From assembly GCA_963930775.1 (NCBI GenBank), contig OZ005692.1, positions 10,893,029-10,957,028 on the forward strand: a stretch of DNA of 64,000 nt, read 5' to 3'. How positions within the stretch are numbered: the stretch's first letter is position 1; each line of letters starts with the position of its first letter. A model generated the notes under the pieces. That model saw only the letters and a program-made list of their open reading frames with translations. It was not told where the DNA came from and did no database searches. Positions 42,040-55,500 of this stretch are shown piece after piece. This stretch comes from Cliona cf. orientalis (lineage: Eukaryota; Porifera; Demospongiae; Clionaida; Clionaidae). Position numbers and translations under genes: made by a program.

Positions 42040-43601
42040 TTATCCACATTGACTAGAATAGTTAACAGAATGTTTTTTTGACAGCTTCAAAGCTGCTTTG
42101 TTCTTTTTCAATGACTTGCACAGCACACGAACGATGTCCTCCCAGCACGGATTCAAGTTTTCATTGAGGTAAGCCTTGGCAACATCGAGTACGATATCAT
42201 CTTGATGCTGGCGGGAGTAGTCTAAGTGATTGCAGGTGCTCTCACGAATCCTTAGATAAGTACACCACTGCTTAACACTGCCATGGCTGCCGATTATTTC
42301 TGCTAGTTCAACAAGGTCATTGGTGAAAATTTCCAGATGGAAAACTGTATGTGTGTTAGAAAAGAAAGCACCTGTTGATACACAACAAACTAATAATAAT
42401 TATATTATTATTATACGAGAATACCCTTGTTTAAGTTCAAAGTGGGATCCTGAGAATGTACTTGCATGAGTACCTGTGGACTCTTGACTGGGATCGATGC
42501 CATTTGATCCAACGCCTGCAGCTTGTTCATGTTTTGACAGAGGCACAGCTCCATCTACAGCAACAAAGGTATGGAACAATTAACAATAATTAATGTAGCA
42601 GCTATAATATTATTATTCTAATATTATATATATAATATTTAATATTATATTCTGATCAGTATTAATATACACCTCCATACCTATTGCTGATTTCCACTGA
42701 TGAAGGCCTAGGGTTACGAAGAAACCTATAATACACATGCCTATGCACAATGTTAAGAAGTATGGCCTTGGTTCATCCCGGTTATGAGGATGATTTGATA
42801 CTATGTCATAATTGCCACTATCAGCATCATCAGTGTCAGTCCGACTTTCTGTGGAATAATAACAATATTATTATTATAATGAGCTCACCCTTCCAGTAGA
42901 TGAAACCATCATTTTTTGTATAGAAATCTCATCAACTATGCAGGCCTCATTATGAAAAACTTGATCACATGCCCAGTAGCTGCATACTTCTAATGGTGCA
43001 TGTGGTAAAAGATCGTCAATATAATGCAAGCCACATCGATGCTCATGAGTCTGAGACCGACTCTCGACCTCGATACGGACAAATTTCGATGCTTCAACAA
43101 TCACAAGAGATGAACTCGACAGCTCATGAAGTACAGCTTCTGAACTTTAGATCGGTCATGGCATGATGCATGCTACATATAGCTCAAGGCTAGCTTTATT
43201 TATCCACGGGATTACGTCAGCCAAAAGAATGCTGGCGGTACTTATCGGAGAAAGTAGCACTTGGCTTTAATGCATTCGCTGGATACATGCATTAGATACT
43301 CCACATACTTGCCAATTTTCAAGTCTCAGAAAGGCTCCAGTGAGGCACTGGATATCTCATAGATTACACTATAAGTTTCATCACACATTGCATCACAATT
43401 ACCTCATAACCACAGAAAAGTTAATTGCTACTGGCATGGATGTCCTGACCCAGTAACTGGCGAAATGTACCCATGCAGCTAATAATTTGGATAATGTTAG
43501 TCCCCAACCCAAGGAGTATTATTAATTTTATTTATAACTTTGCTTACCTTCAGCTGGCCTTTTTCGTTGTCTTACTGGTTCGTCCTCCACTTGTTTAACA
43601 T
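42040..43601 (-). CDS. Membrane-spanning Death-like-domain protein (5' end unresolved)
   Basis: Exons on the minus strand: 43548-43601, 42889-42927, 42681-42848, 42474-42554, 42040-42371 (stop TAA at 42040-42042). All internal exons are multiples of three and join in phase 1. Joined reading: KQVEDEPVRQRKRPAE; YTKNDGFIYWKE; a hydrophobic helix YFLTLCIGMCIIGFFVTLGL; a Ser/Gly-rich linker; then a Death-like fold with NDLVELAEIIGSHGSVKQWC, DDIVLDVAKAYL, and CWEDIVRVLC. The Death-like part would face the cytosol if the N-terminus is outside. The exon at 42889-42927 has a weak acceptor (GATGAG). An alternative 5' ORF (42874-43104, MIVEASKFVRIEVES) does not splice in phase. The first exon is not identified. 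Confidence 0.65.
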
Positions 43602-44993
43602 CTACATTGAAAGAATTGTTGTAGATTCGTAGCCTCATTCCCAGACTCCCCAATATTTAACGATGCATGGAACCTGAGGACGAGGCTATTCGATTCGTAT
43701 GCATTATAAAAATATTGGCTTGGTTCCTGTCCATAATAGGAGGCCCATAATATTACAGCAGCGGAAGGGGGAATGAGGTCACCATTATGAGCCCAGATCA
43801 TTTCATGGCTAAGATGGGCACAATAGCTTCTATTTATACAACTGTACTGTACGCAAATTATATCCAGGGTAAGCCAAAATCACGAGTTTTCGCTTACTCA
43901 GAAAATTACAGCATAATAGGCTGAGGCTCACTTTAATATTACAAGCTAAGTGTTCATTATAATGAGTGTGGTACATGGGCGCTTATCTGGGACACTATAT
44001 GGTAGTATAATATTATGGCATTAATACATGACCAGTGTATCATTCATTATACTCACTATTTGAGGGATGTGGCAACTTCTTTTGCATTTTTATCATCTAT
44101 TACATATAGAATGTAAGTTAACAGCATAGATTCTGAAGTATAATAATATTGTGCATAGGTATATGCATTTTTGTGATTAGTATAACAATGAAAAACCACA
44201 TCCCCAGTAGCTACATACCGGGTAGTTCTAATGGTGCATGTGGTAAAAGGTCGTCGATATATACACATCGATGCTTGCGCCTCAATCGCAGAGATGGAGT
44301 CTAAGACCGACTCTCGAGTGTTGTGTGTACATGAGGTAGCGTAAGCCGCCATTTATCGGCATGCAAATTTTCCCGATTTGTAACTCCCGCCAGGAATGAC
44401 GTATGAACTTGGTTCTTGCACTGAAAGAAAGCCCTTGACGTAGGCTTTCATTAGCTAGAATCCAGAGAGGTAGGCCCTAGTAATCAATGAGCTATAAGCG
44501 CTAATGCGCAGACATCACAATACCATTTATCGGCAACTGGTACGTATTATCGGCACACCTATCTTTTTCCATAATGGCGAATGCGCCATTTATCGGCACC
44601 TGGGCCTTCTTGAGCCTTTTACTGCTGCCTTACTTGCCAGAAAATTATAGAAAAAATATCCCCAGATACTTCAGGATGTCCTCTCACTATATCTCTCTTC
44701 TCATATCGATCGCTTGCATCGTCTTCGAATGGCAGCCGTGAATGTGTTGATACTACACGTAAAATCGATACTAGAGCCGTTTCAACGGTACAATAAATTC
44801 ATGAAGGACTTGGATGTGTTCTAGGCATCAGCCTCCACCTTAAGAGCAACTATGACGGAATAATAATCTTTCTAGCTCTTGCTAGGCCATGGTAAAGCCG
44901 CCATGAGCTGTTTCTCCCTGTAGACGCCAGATACTTCATCCGATTTTGATCGAACTTGGTATAGAGCTTCTTCACCACGCCTTCTTGCCAGTA
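43602..44993. other. Spacer with decayed duplicate of an upstream exon
   Basis: A stretch at about 44205-44320 (TAATGGTGCATGTGGTAAAA and GAGTCTAAGACCGACTCTCG) repeats, with changes, about 42976-43070 next to the Death-like gene, so part of that locus was duplicated and decayed. A foldback with GTAGCCTCATTCCCAG / GGACGAGGCTA lies at 43629-43689. ATTTATCGGCA motifs recur near 44350, 44525 and 44588. No intact gene seen. Confidence 0.5.
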
Positions 44994-45988
44994 ATTCCGA
45001 GCGAAGCGAGGTTCCCACTCGGGTCCTGGTGACACTTGCATGGTTTCCCGAATTTCGAAAATCTCGCTCTCGGCCTCTAGAGCATCATAGGCCAGCCTTT
45101 GCAGTTTATCAACTGTTGATCAGATTGCTAACCTGCTACCGAGTGTCATAAAGCCGTGCAATGCTTCGTCTTGTCTAAGTGTATGTACCCCATTTGAAAA
45201 ATTGTGCGCCTCCCTTAAAGCTCGCACTCCACTGTCACAGTTGTGACCCCAACTTCATTACTACTCACAGATTGGCTGACAATCGGCACACTCTTTGAAC
45301 ATGTCAAACTGACAACCTAGCTAACTAGAGCTCTGTAGAGCACATACCCCGCGCGCTCTGTAGCTACTGTAGCGCAGTATTGAGGCGGCATAGCTGTTTC
45401 ATGACCTGACGACCCTTTCCAACACTGAGCTTGAGCATGCGCAGTCGCATCAGCATACTTTTATGCTAAAGAGTGGGTGTGGTCGATAAACCACAGGCAT
45501 GCTGAACAGAAAATGCACGATTTATAGCACCAGTAAGCCTTTTTGAGCAATTCGAAGCGCGTACATACCAGTTTTTCACGGACATCTACCGATTGGTTGT
45601 GCTTACAGCACGCACAGATGCCTAGAACGCGAGATCTGGCGATTTTCGTGCCGACGACAACGACGACAACGACAACGACGACAGACGGACAAACCGATTG
45701 CTTTACCCCTTGCGCATGCGCGCGGGGTAAATGCGCACGGGGTAAAAATTGGACTTACTGTGTGGGCGTAATGTTGCGTCCGTGGACTTTTTTGCACATA
45801 TCCTGTAGTCCCTTTGTCAGCTCCTTCACAAACATAGGAGGTGTCTAAAGCCGGTACCTATCCAATACTAAACTTTCAGACTCCTAGTCTTAACTAGCGC
45901 CTCGCCAGAGACGGTCAAATAGATCTACAGAACGCAAGGATTTTAGCACCGTCTGGCTCGTATTGAGGTAACCTTGCCCCACCCCAGC
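44994..45988. repeat. Dispersed repeat Y, copy 2, with repeat X nested inside
   Basis: Collinear with 15476-16012 up to TTTGAACATG, and again from TTGGACTTACT onward. Between these lies repeat X (45325-45744). Non-coding. Confidence 0.75.
45325..45744. mobile_element. Repeat X, copy 2, nested in repeat Y
   Basis: From CTAGAGCTCTGTAGAGCACA to GCACGGGGTA, with the same GACAAC-like microsatellite at about 45654-45680 as in 18901-19307. The right end carries a short extra duplication of the GCGCACGGGGTA motif. No clear target duplication here. Confidence 0.65.
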
Positions 45989-46556
45989 TAGCTAGAGCCT
46001 CGTGCCTTGGCACGTGCCAAGCACGAGGCTAGCCCCACCCAGCGCTCGTCCTATATATCTATAGCCTACTTGCCTTGGGGGGTGTGGTGCAACTATCCTC
46101 ACCGCATCCTAACCAAGTACCAATAATTGGCTTGTAATTTTTGTCTATAATACTTCTTGCATAGCAAAGGATGCACAATAGCTGACACAAAAAATAGCTA
46201 ATCGTGTGTACACCCCATAAATAAAATAACGATACAAAAGTTATAATTATAATAATATAAATAGGATACAGTATACACAAATGAAGAACGTACATGTATA
46301 AATAATGATAAAGTGAATAATAGTGCGCTGAGCGAGGAAATTCTGCACTCACGTGTGTCCCTAGTATTATCCTTTTCTTCCTGTTTACTTTCCTTGATGT
46401 GCAATGGCCATTGAAAGTTTCGGGTCCGTAAACGCTTCAGCGATGTCCGTATAATCCCGTAAAATACGTCGTAAACTAGGTGCCGATGATTGGCACGGGC
46501 GGTGCCGGTATTACGTACATGCCGATATATGGCGGCTTACGCTATATAATTAGTAC
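45989..46556. other. Spacer between repeat Y and the last visible spectrin exon
   Basis: Contains GCCTCGTGCCTTGG / CCAAGCACGAGGC facing each other near 45996-46032, and at 46519-46545 the complement of a block at 44337-44362 (TAGCGTAAGCCGCCAT). No exon recognised, although the spectrin gene should continue to this side. Confidence 0.45.
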
Positions 46557-49500
46557 CTGTGACACCAGTTCAGTCCACCTCTGAATCAGATCCAGAGTTG
46601 ATAGTTTTCCATCCATATACTGCTCAGCCTCCGTCTGTGGGTCCATGCTCTCCAGGAGAGCTCTGCCGAGCTCCACCAGCGAGGAGAACTGATGCTCCTG
46701 AACAGAGACCTTCTCTTTCAGTTGCTGCAAAGGTGTGTGCTGTGTGTGTGTTTGTGAGCGCGCAAGTGTGCTGACGTGTGTATGAATATAAACATGCATG
46801 CACTCATGGAGCAGAGTAGTGCACTTGCACTAATGCAGAGAAGACTTAGTAAATACTAGTTGGTATGCATGACGATTTCCAGTACAATGATAAATAGAGT
46901 AGCTAAGTATTGACATAAAATCTCCAATTGCAACATGCATGTCACTATACAACAGAGAGTACTGGTACAGTGGGTCACTAACAAAGTTAATGGTACACTA
47001 AGTAATATTATATACATGTACACCAAGATGAGTCAGCATGCATCATTGATAGTAGCAACATCCCGTAACTGTTTACCACATACTGTAATATGGTAAAATT
47101 ATGAGAATCACATGTACAAGGAAATTGAGTATAGTGTCATTGATATCAGGTCAACTCTTGGCTATAGCCAGCATACGAATCTCTCATCCTTGCTTCATCG
47201 TAAAGGAAGGCATTAATCACCGTTGAAGAAAATGGCAGACATGGTAAGATACTAGTTCTCGTAGATATATATAAGTCATGCATTCTATTTTTACATGCGT
47301 TCATATACTTTAACTCTGGAAACATTAGAGAGACGAGGTAATTAATAGACTGAATAATGAACTTGCGGAGATTAAAAATGACATAAAAGCCATGAAAGAC
47401 AGCATAAGCACTCATTTGAAGATTAACACAGCAGTTTTAGTAGTGATTGCTGCATCCATCCTTCTACATCAAAGACCTATCCCAGTTCTGGATAAAACAA
47501 CCCCTGCAATGAAAACACAAAAACTTTAACTAGCATGTTTCGGAAATGGGCAACCAGAGAAGATTCGAAGGGACTTGTAGCAACTGAAGGGAAACCAGCC
47601 ATTGTATATGTTGATGCAGGTGACAAAGGTTATTTGTTAACAGAGAGACAAGTGTCACATGCCAATTAATATCAGAATTAACAGGTGATGTGACAAATTG
47701 TTCAGTGCAGTATACCGTATAGCCGGAAATATTGGCTGGGCATTAAATTTGGCGGTTGAGCCCAAAATCGCTATTGAAAGAATATTGGCGGATTTAAATT
47801 TGGCGATTCGGTACGGGATCGCCATACGTATATATGCGAGTAGGAAATTTTGGCGGATTTTAATTTGGCGGTTGTAATAATAGACCGCCAAACCGCCAAA
47901 TTTAATTCCCCGCCAAATTTTCCGGCTATACGGTATTGTGATGAAGAGCCACTTTGAAATCAGCTATACCAAGCCACCAGTGAAAGGAGGCACCAGCTGC
48001 ACATCAAAGTGACGGGGAAGCACATCAAAGGAAGCCCATTCCCTGTCACTGTAATCAAGAAGACACCACTCAAGATATTCGATGGATTGGAGAAGCCAAA
48101 GGGTGTGGCAGTCAACCAGGAGGGAGAAATTTATGTATAGCTGAGAAAGTTTTCCATGAATACCGTATTAAATTTCTGTCTTCCCAAGAGATAATCATGA
48201 ACCATTTGGATCATTCAGTGAAGCTTGTGGTGTGGCAATGGATGGTTATGGTAATATACTGGTGACTGATTGTGCTGCGCATCGTATATTTACAAGTTTT
48301 CATCTGAACATAAAGTACTCAAAAATGTAGGGAGCCATGGTAACAAAAGTTTGCAATTTGATTGCCCAACAAGCCCAGCTATTTCTCCCACTACTATGAA
48401 ATTTGCAATAACAGATTGGAATAATAATCGTGTTCAGATTCTTAATCCAGATCTGACATTCCATAGTAGTATTGGCAGCAGAGGCAGTGGCAATAAACAG
48501 TTCAATGGGCCTAATGGTATTGCATTTGACAGCGCAGGAAATTTATATGTAACTGATCATTTGGCAGCAAGGGAGATGGACCAGGACAATTCAACAATCC
48601 TTACAGACTAACATTGGATAAGAATGAATTAATCTATGTCCCTGATACTGGCAATAATCGTCTTCAAATCTTTTGAAAAAAACATATTCATAGTTTAACA
48701 CTCATAATATTATTATCCATAAATTACATTCAGTATATACACTGTAATATACATGTACATAGTATATATTATTAGCACTTGTAATATTATTAGGTTGTTC
48801 ATATAGGCAATAGCCCAGTAGATATCATGCATGACTAAATAAGGCTTTCCTCCCACTTACCTACTGGTATGTTATGTTATGCACACAAATAGTACATGTT
48901 ATATATACACAATACATGCAAGTGGTAACACATTCGGATCACCCCGTGGATAACATCAGAGTCGTTGATTTTCAAGTTCGTCATCTTTTGGCAAGGTAAG
49001 AAGTAAACTATTGCTAGTATTCACCCCTGACATATTTAGGAAGCTCAATATTTTGCTACATCAACAGTTGCATGTGCCAACTTGTAGGTACAAAAAGTGA
49101 GTGTGCCATCACTTAGTCTAATAGTATATCTAGTGCCAAAATTTGATCAGTTTCAATAACTACACAGATTTGGACAGAGCCACCAAAAGGATGGACCTAC
49201 AATAGAGATCTACAGAAATACCCTCAGCATGAGTACCATATTATCGGATGGTCGTCCTGCTGCACAAAATCCTGGCAATAATGGTCAAATTTATGACATA
49301 AAACTTTCCTGTGCTCAATGCACTAATGCAATTAACAATGAATTAGCAACTCTTAAGAATGAGATAAAGAAGCTAAGGAAACAAATCGTTTATTGGTTCT
49401 TTGCCACTGTGGTCATCATTACTGCTGTTCTTGTGGCCTCAATGTCATTTCCTAGACTATCCTTCACCTGTGCAAATACATACGTATCTCCCAAATATTA

Positions 49501-52500
49501 TTTTGCACAAGGCAGGGGATGATTGGAAATGGCTGTGGTTGGAGAGAGAGCAAATGCAGTTGTGCATATAGTTAATGTATCAGGGAAAGGACATGCTTTA
49601 CAAATGGAAACAGTAGTGTGTGAACTTGTGTCTGAATCAAGTGGGGAAAAATTGATTGCATTATGAAGAAAATGGAGAACCAGTATGAAATCAGCTACCA
49701 GCCCACTGGTCAAGGGAGGCACCAGCTGCACATCAAAGTGGAGGGGGAGCACATCAAAGGAAGCCCATTCACTGTCACTGTGAAGCTACCAGTCCAGAAG
49801 CTGGGCACTCCAATCAAGACCATCAGTGTATTAAAGGAGCCATCGGGTGTGGCAGTCAACGAGAGAGGGGAGATCATAGTAGCTGAGGAAAGTGGACACT
49901 GTATCTCCATCTTCAGCCACAGCCAGAGGGCTAGAAGCGGCTGTGGTTGGAGTGAGAGCTAAGGTAGTTCTGCATCTAGTCAATCACAGAGGAGCAGCTT
50001 ACACTAAACAAGTGAATGTGATAACATGCGAACTAATACACGAGTCAACTGGCAAGATACCAGATTGTGAAATCATATGGAAAGCTAACCATATCAAGGT
50101 AAAGGAGGCCAATATTGGCCAGTATGAAGTCAGCTACCAGGCCACCTATCTAGGGAGGCACCAGCTGCACATCAAAGTGGAGGGGGAGCACATCAAAGGA
50201 AGTCCATTCACTGTCAATGTTATCAAGATCATCAGTGGACTAAAGAGGCCATTGGGTGTTGCAGCCAACAAGAAGGGAGAAATTTTGGTAGCTGAGAGTG
50301 GTGGACATTGTATCTCCATCTTCAGCCCAACTGGAGAGAAGCTTCAATCATTTGGCTCACAAGGCTCTGGACCAGGACAGTTCAGTGAACCTAGTGGTGT
50401 GGCAGTGGATGATGATGGCAACATACTGGTGGCTGATACTGGTAACCATTGTATTCAGAAGTTTACATCCAACTATAAGTATATCATAAGTGATGGAGAA
50501 CTATAAAGTTTCCTACAGGTATAAGCATTGACAGTGATGACACAGTGTATGTGGTCGAGGGTGTCAACCATCGTGTTTCAGTATTCACATGTGAGGGAAT
50601 ATTTTTGATATCATTTGGCAGATGGGGAGATGGACCAGGACAATTTGTAAAGCCTTTTAGAATAACAGTGGATGAGAATGGAATGATCTATGTTGCTGAT
50701 TATGACAATGATCGTATTCAAATACTTGCAAAACTGAAGAAGTCACAACATTAAACTTTTGAAGGATAATTAATAATAACTAATATGCTGCAGTTCAATG
50801 TGCTTGTGCCTGCTGATGACCTTTATCACACTGCGCAAGCGTGCACAGAACACTTGAATATCCTGGCTGATCATGTGACTTAATTGTCACTCAGCTAGCA
50901 AGAGAAACTTGTTAGTTGTCCTGAAGCTTCTCTTGCAAGGGCTCCCAAGAGAAGATACTTAAAATAGCATCACCTAAGTTTGGAAAGTACTTAATATGGA
51001 CAACATCAACTACAGACTGTTGTTCTTATAATACGTTGACCAGGCTGCCATATGTAAGTGCAGGATTTATACAGGATTTTTCCCAGGGGGGGGATACAAT
51101 CGATGGTAATACTATCACGGCGTGCGTAGCACGCCCAGACTAGGGGGGCTGGGGGCATGCCCCAGGAAAATTTATAATTTTATAACCTCTGAGACTGCTT
51201 CTGGTGGCTTCTGAGACCACATCTCGGTTTGGTTTGTTACTGCACATTTTCACCTTTTTCATGACATATTTTGTGGGCATAGCTATTATTACTATAATAT
51301 AATATGGTAGTTTTCGGGGGGGGGGGGGGGGAGGGGGAGGGGGGAAGCAAGTCAGGGGGGGGGGGGGGAAATCCCATGGTTCCCTCCCTCTAAATAAAAC
51401 ACTGTAAGTGTACACTTCAATCTAATTCTGCCACGCCACCCTTTTGATGCAGCTCACATTAGTCGCTGCTGGGGCCATAGCCAGCCGTGTCAATGGGCTG
51501 TCTGTTCTAACGTCCCAAGTCTAGTGATGCCAAGAAAGAAAACTTTTTAGCTCGGATCGAATCGCTTCTGGTCACCTGCTGCTCGTACACACACATACAC
51601 ACACACAGACAAACGCCTTAGTGATGCAAATGTGAATGCATATTTCTAGTGGTGATGAAAATCATCAGTACGGGGCGAGCCTTCGCACAAGTCACAAGTC
51701 ACAAGATTTCTTTGAAAGCACTCAGGCATGCATGCGCACATGGGGTTCAGTGGTACCCCCAACAGCTAGGCCTGAGAAGCTACCACGGCAGTGAAAGTAT
51801 CATAGATTGCTAGTATAATAGCTATAGTCCAATAATGTTGATCACCTATACTATATTAAATTTTTAGTAATCTACATACCATGACCATGAGTCCAAGTAC
51901 CTGTAGCCAGGCCCTGAGGGGATAAGCCTCCATGCAGTCATCTTTCCCAGTTTTAGGCCTTGCCTACACTCGAGTTGTCTCTCAGATCGATGGTGCAGTG
52001 CGGGCGTGCGCGTATGAGCATGCGCATGACGACTATTACCTTACGTGTTCAAAATTTAACTCTCTCCTCACTGAAATGATCACCCCATAAACATACATAC
52101 AATTTTATACACATATATATGTATAATATCATACATATAAAACCACTTCCTGTACCTCGTGTATTCGGGGCTCGCTCAGGCTCGCCCCGAATTAGGTATT
52201 GATAAAAGTGCTCATTCTTCAGAAGGGGGAAATCAGACATGTTCCAGTGCTCCAGAATTTTTAAATTAGTACTATTCTCTGCATAAACTTAAAAATTCTC
52301 GGGTGGGGAACTCAATCCTAGGGGTAGGATATCCCCATGCTCCCCACCCTCTAAATTCTAAATATAGCCTTGTATATGCATACCTTTGTATTGGTGCAGT
52401 AATCCTCTGTCTCCTTGAGAGTGTAGCCATAGCTGTCCCTGTTCACCAGCTCCTCAGCTCTGCTCAACCAATCCTCAAAGACGAGACACTGGGTCTGGAA

Positions 52501-55500
52501 CTTACTCCACAATGTCAGGCTTTTGTCAAGAAATGTCTGCTGCTCCTTCACCTAGACACACACATTATTAACATGCACAAAATTGAATTCCAAAATTCTA
52601 TATATATATATATCTGTTATGGAAAAAAATAACTGTAGCTGGCAAAATACAAAAAAATTCTCCAATGAAAATTTTTTGCCATAATACCTTAAGGACACTT
52701 TTGTTTGCAGGTACTAAATTAGCGATTTGCCCAATTTTCACTAAAAATTTTTCAACATTTTCGAATAAATAGAATGCTAATTTTGAAAAATCGCTAAAAA
52801 TTAATGAGTACCCGCTAAACGCACTATTTCCGAAATCCGCTAAAATTTATACCCGCAAATAATCATAGCCCTAAGGTATAATTATTTTACTCTATTGAAA
52901 AACCTCCCATCAATAAAATAATAATATAATTATACTGGCCTACCTTTCCAGCAACATCCTCATAAGCTTCCCTCAGCTTCCTCACAGTATCCTCCCCTTT
53001 CTCCAGAAGCTCCGCCTCTTCCTGACACACCCCCTTCAGCTCGGCGAACGAATCGTCCAGCTCCTTCAGCTGCTGGCTCATCTGCAATGAGTACTGCTCC
53101 ATGTCAACGATGAAATCCATGAGGTCTCGACGTTTAGATTCCATCTCCTCTCTGAGGAGAACTCCATCTGGCTGTTCATTCAACTCCTGACAGGTCTCAG
53201 CAATGCTCTCTAGAACAGCCTACATGTATGTGAAATTTAGTATTGTAATTTGCATATTTTTTGCTGTTAAAAATATTATGATCTTGTGTAAAATGACACG
53301 GAATTTTTTTTATGCGAAACTTTTTTACTTATAATATTATTGTAGCAAATAATATTATAATTATAGCAAGCATCTAAAGTAATAGTGAAATTTTTAACAC
53401 AAAAAGCAAATTACATGGTTCATAGAGCTTTTATGAACAAAATTCAATAAGCAATATAGTAATAATATTATTATCGATTCTGACTTACCTTTTCAGCTTT
53501 CTCGAATGTCAGTTGTATCTTCCTTCTCTTGAGCCTCTCCTGGAGGTGGTCCCACCAGCTGTTCACCCACTGCAGTCGATGCTGTAGCTGCCAGGCTAGC
53601 TCTTTAGATGCTGTCACTATCACAAAGTTAGTGTTGGCCTTAGCACGCTTTACCTACAGGTGTGTATGATATTAACGCATGTAAAATGAATTAACATGGA
53701 GGAATTGAGTGAAGGAGAGAGAGAAGGGGGGGAGAGGAGAGAAGAGAAAGAGAGTGTTTTTGTTTGGGATCGGGTCGTCAGAGATTGTATCAGAAAAGGG
53801 TTGTCACAACCTCTTTCTATCTCCTTCTCCCTCTCTCATAATATTACCGTAGTTAATCGAATACAATGCACGATCCAATTTAGCACAATAAATTAGCATT
53901 TTACAAATTCTCATAACGTTCATATATTGAGCGACTGATGATCTTTACCAAAAGCACGGGCGTTTTTCAAACTTGAAATTTTTTTTTTTTCCATGCGTTG
54001 TATTACGGATCTCACCTTCTGTGACTGGACTGGTATTTGGCTGAGTGTCTCTGTCAGTTCCTCAAGAATGGAGTCGATCTTCCTGTGCTGGGGCTGGTAG
54101 CCACCAGGATGGTAGGACACCTCAGCGTCCAGCTCTGCATCATGGTACATCTTGACAAAGCCGAGCCCCTTCACCCAGTTGATGGAGTACTTGGAACTGG
54201 TAAAAGTAGACCTATATACACACAAATAAATGTAATGGAGATATGTTGGTATAATAACAGAAGGGAGAAAATATTAATTTTTAGTTGTTTCCTTGAAAAA
54301 AATATAAGAAGGAAGGACCAGCTAACCTGTCCACACTGAATCTTTGTTACCGTAGATCGCGAAATTTTCGCCGTTAAAAAATTTTCGTCAAAGACCTTTC
54401 CTGACAAAAATTAAACATGCGAAATATTTTATGTAATGTACGTCGACCTATACCTACATGTATTTTGGTCACTAAAGTCTGGTAATGAAATTTAGACTAT
54501 GCAAAAAATTTACAAGCGAAATATTTTACCGGCGAAAATATCCCGATCTACGGTATTTCTCCACAGATAGCAACTGAGAATGATGCCACCTCACATGTCT
54601 TATGCAAGAAACCTACATGACTATTCTCACCTTGTTTCCTGAGTGATGGTCTCCGACTGTTCCATACTGGCTATGGTACTCACCCCCTCTCCTTCTCCCT
54701 CCTCTTTATCAATGGAGGTTTCTTGATCACCTTCTCTGCCATCTCTCAGCGTACTCTCTGATACCACACTCTCTCCTGCAGGGGCACCCAAGCAAACACA
54801 CCAAAGAAAATTACAAACCACTCAACTATTAGTTCACTGTAATAATTATACACTGTATAAGAAAATCTGACAGAGTTACAGGTCTAAGATAATTTTTTTC
54901 TCCGAATCTCGGTAAAATTAATGTTCAAATTATCATTATAGCTATATTGTGTAGCTAGATACATGTATACATACTATGCTAGTAATAGGTGATATGAATC
55001 ATAACTATCCCAACCTTCATGATCAGCAGCTGTTGTCTCCTCTCCCTCCTCTTCTTGCTCAGGTGGCTCTGGACTCATGTCAAGCTGAACCTCGTAGGCC
55101 TTATCCACGTCAGACCCATCCTCCTCTCCATCAGACTGTGGCCGGGGGAAGAAGGATCAATACAGGCGTAAGCAATTTCTGGTTCCTTTTTTGGGGTGGG
55201 AGTCAGATATCTTCTAGCGATACAGTACTGTAATCTTTGGATATTCTACTAGGGAGGTCAACCTTTGCGATGGGAAATTCCTCTGCTCCCCATCCTCAAA
55301 AAAAAACCCATTGAAGGATCAATTATAAGTAAAAGTACTGTACAGCCGGAAATATTGGCAGGAATTAAATTTGGTGGTTTGGTACAGGATCGCCATACGT
55401 ATATATGCGAGTAGGAAATTTTGGCGGATTTTAATTTGGTAGTTGTAATATAGACCGCCAAACCCCCAAATTTAATTCCCTGCCAAATTTTCCGGCTATA

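Noticed and set aside
42874-43104. 77-codon minus-strand ORF as the first exon of the Death-like membrane protein
   Set aside because: Its donor at 42888 leaves phase 0, which leads to a stop in the next exon; a short exon 42889-42927 in another frame fits the phases better.
46059-46352. Minus-strand ORF rich in hydrophobic and Tyr residues as a membrane protein
   Set aside because: AT-rich low-complexity translation with a spacer repeat pattern; no exon structure.
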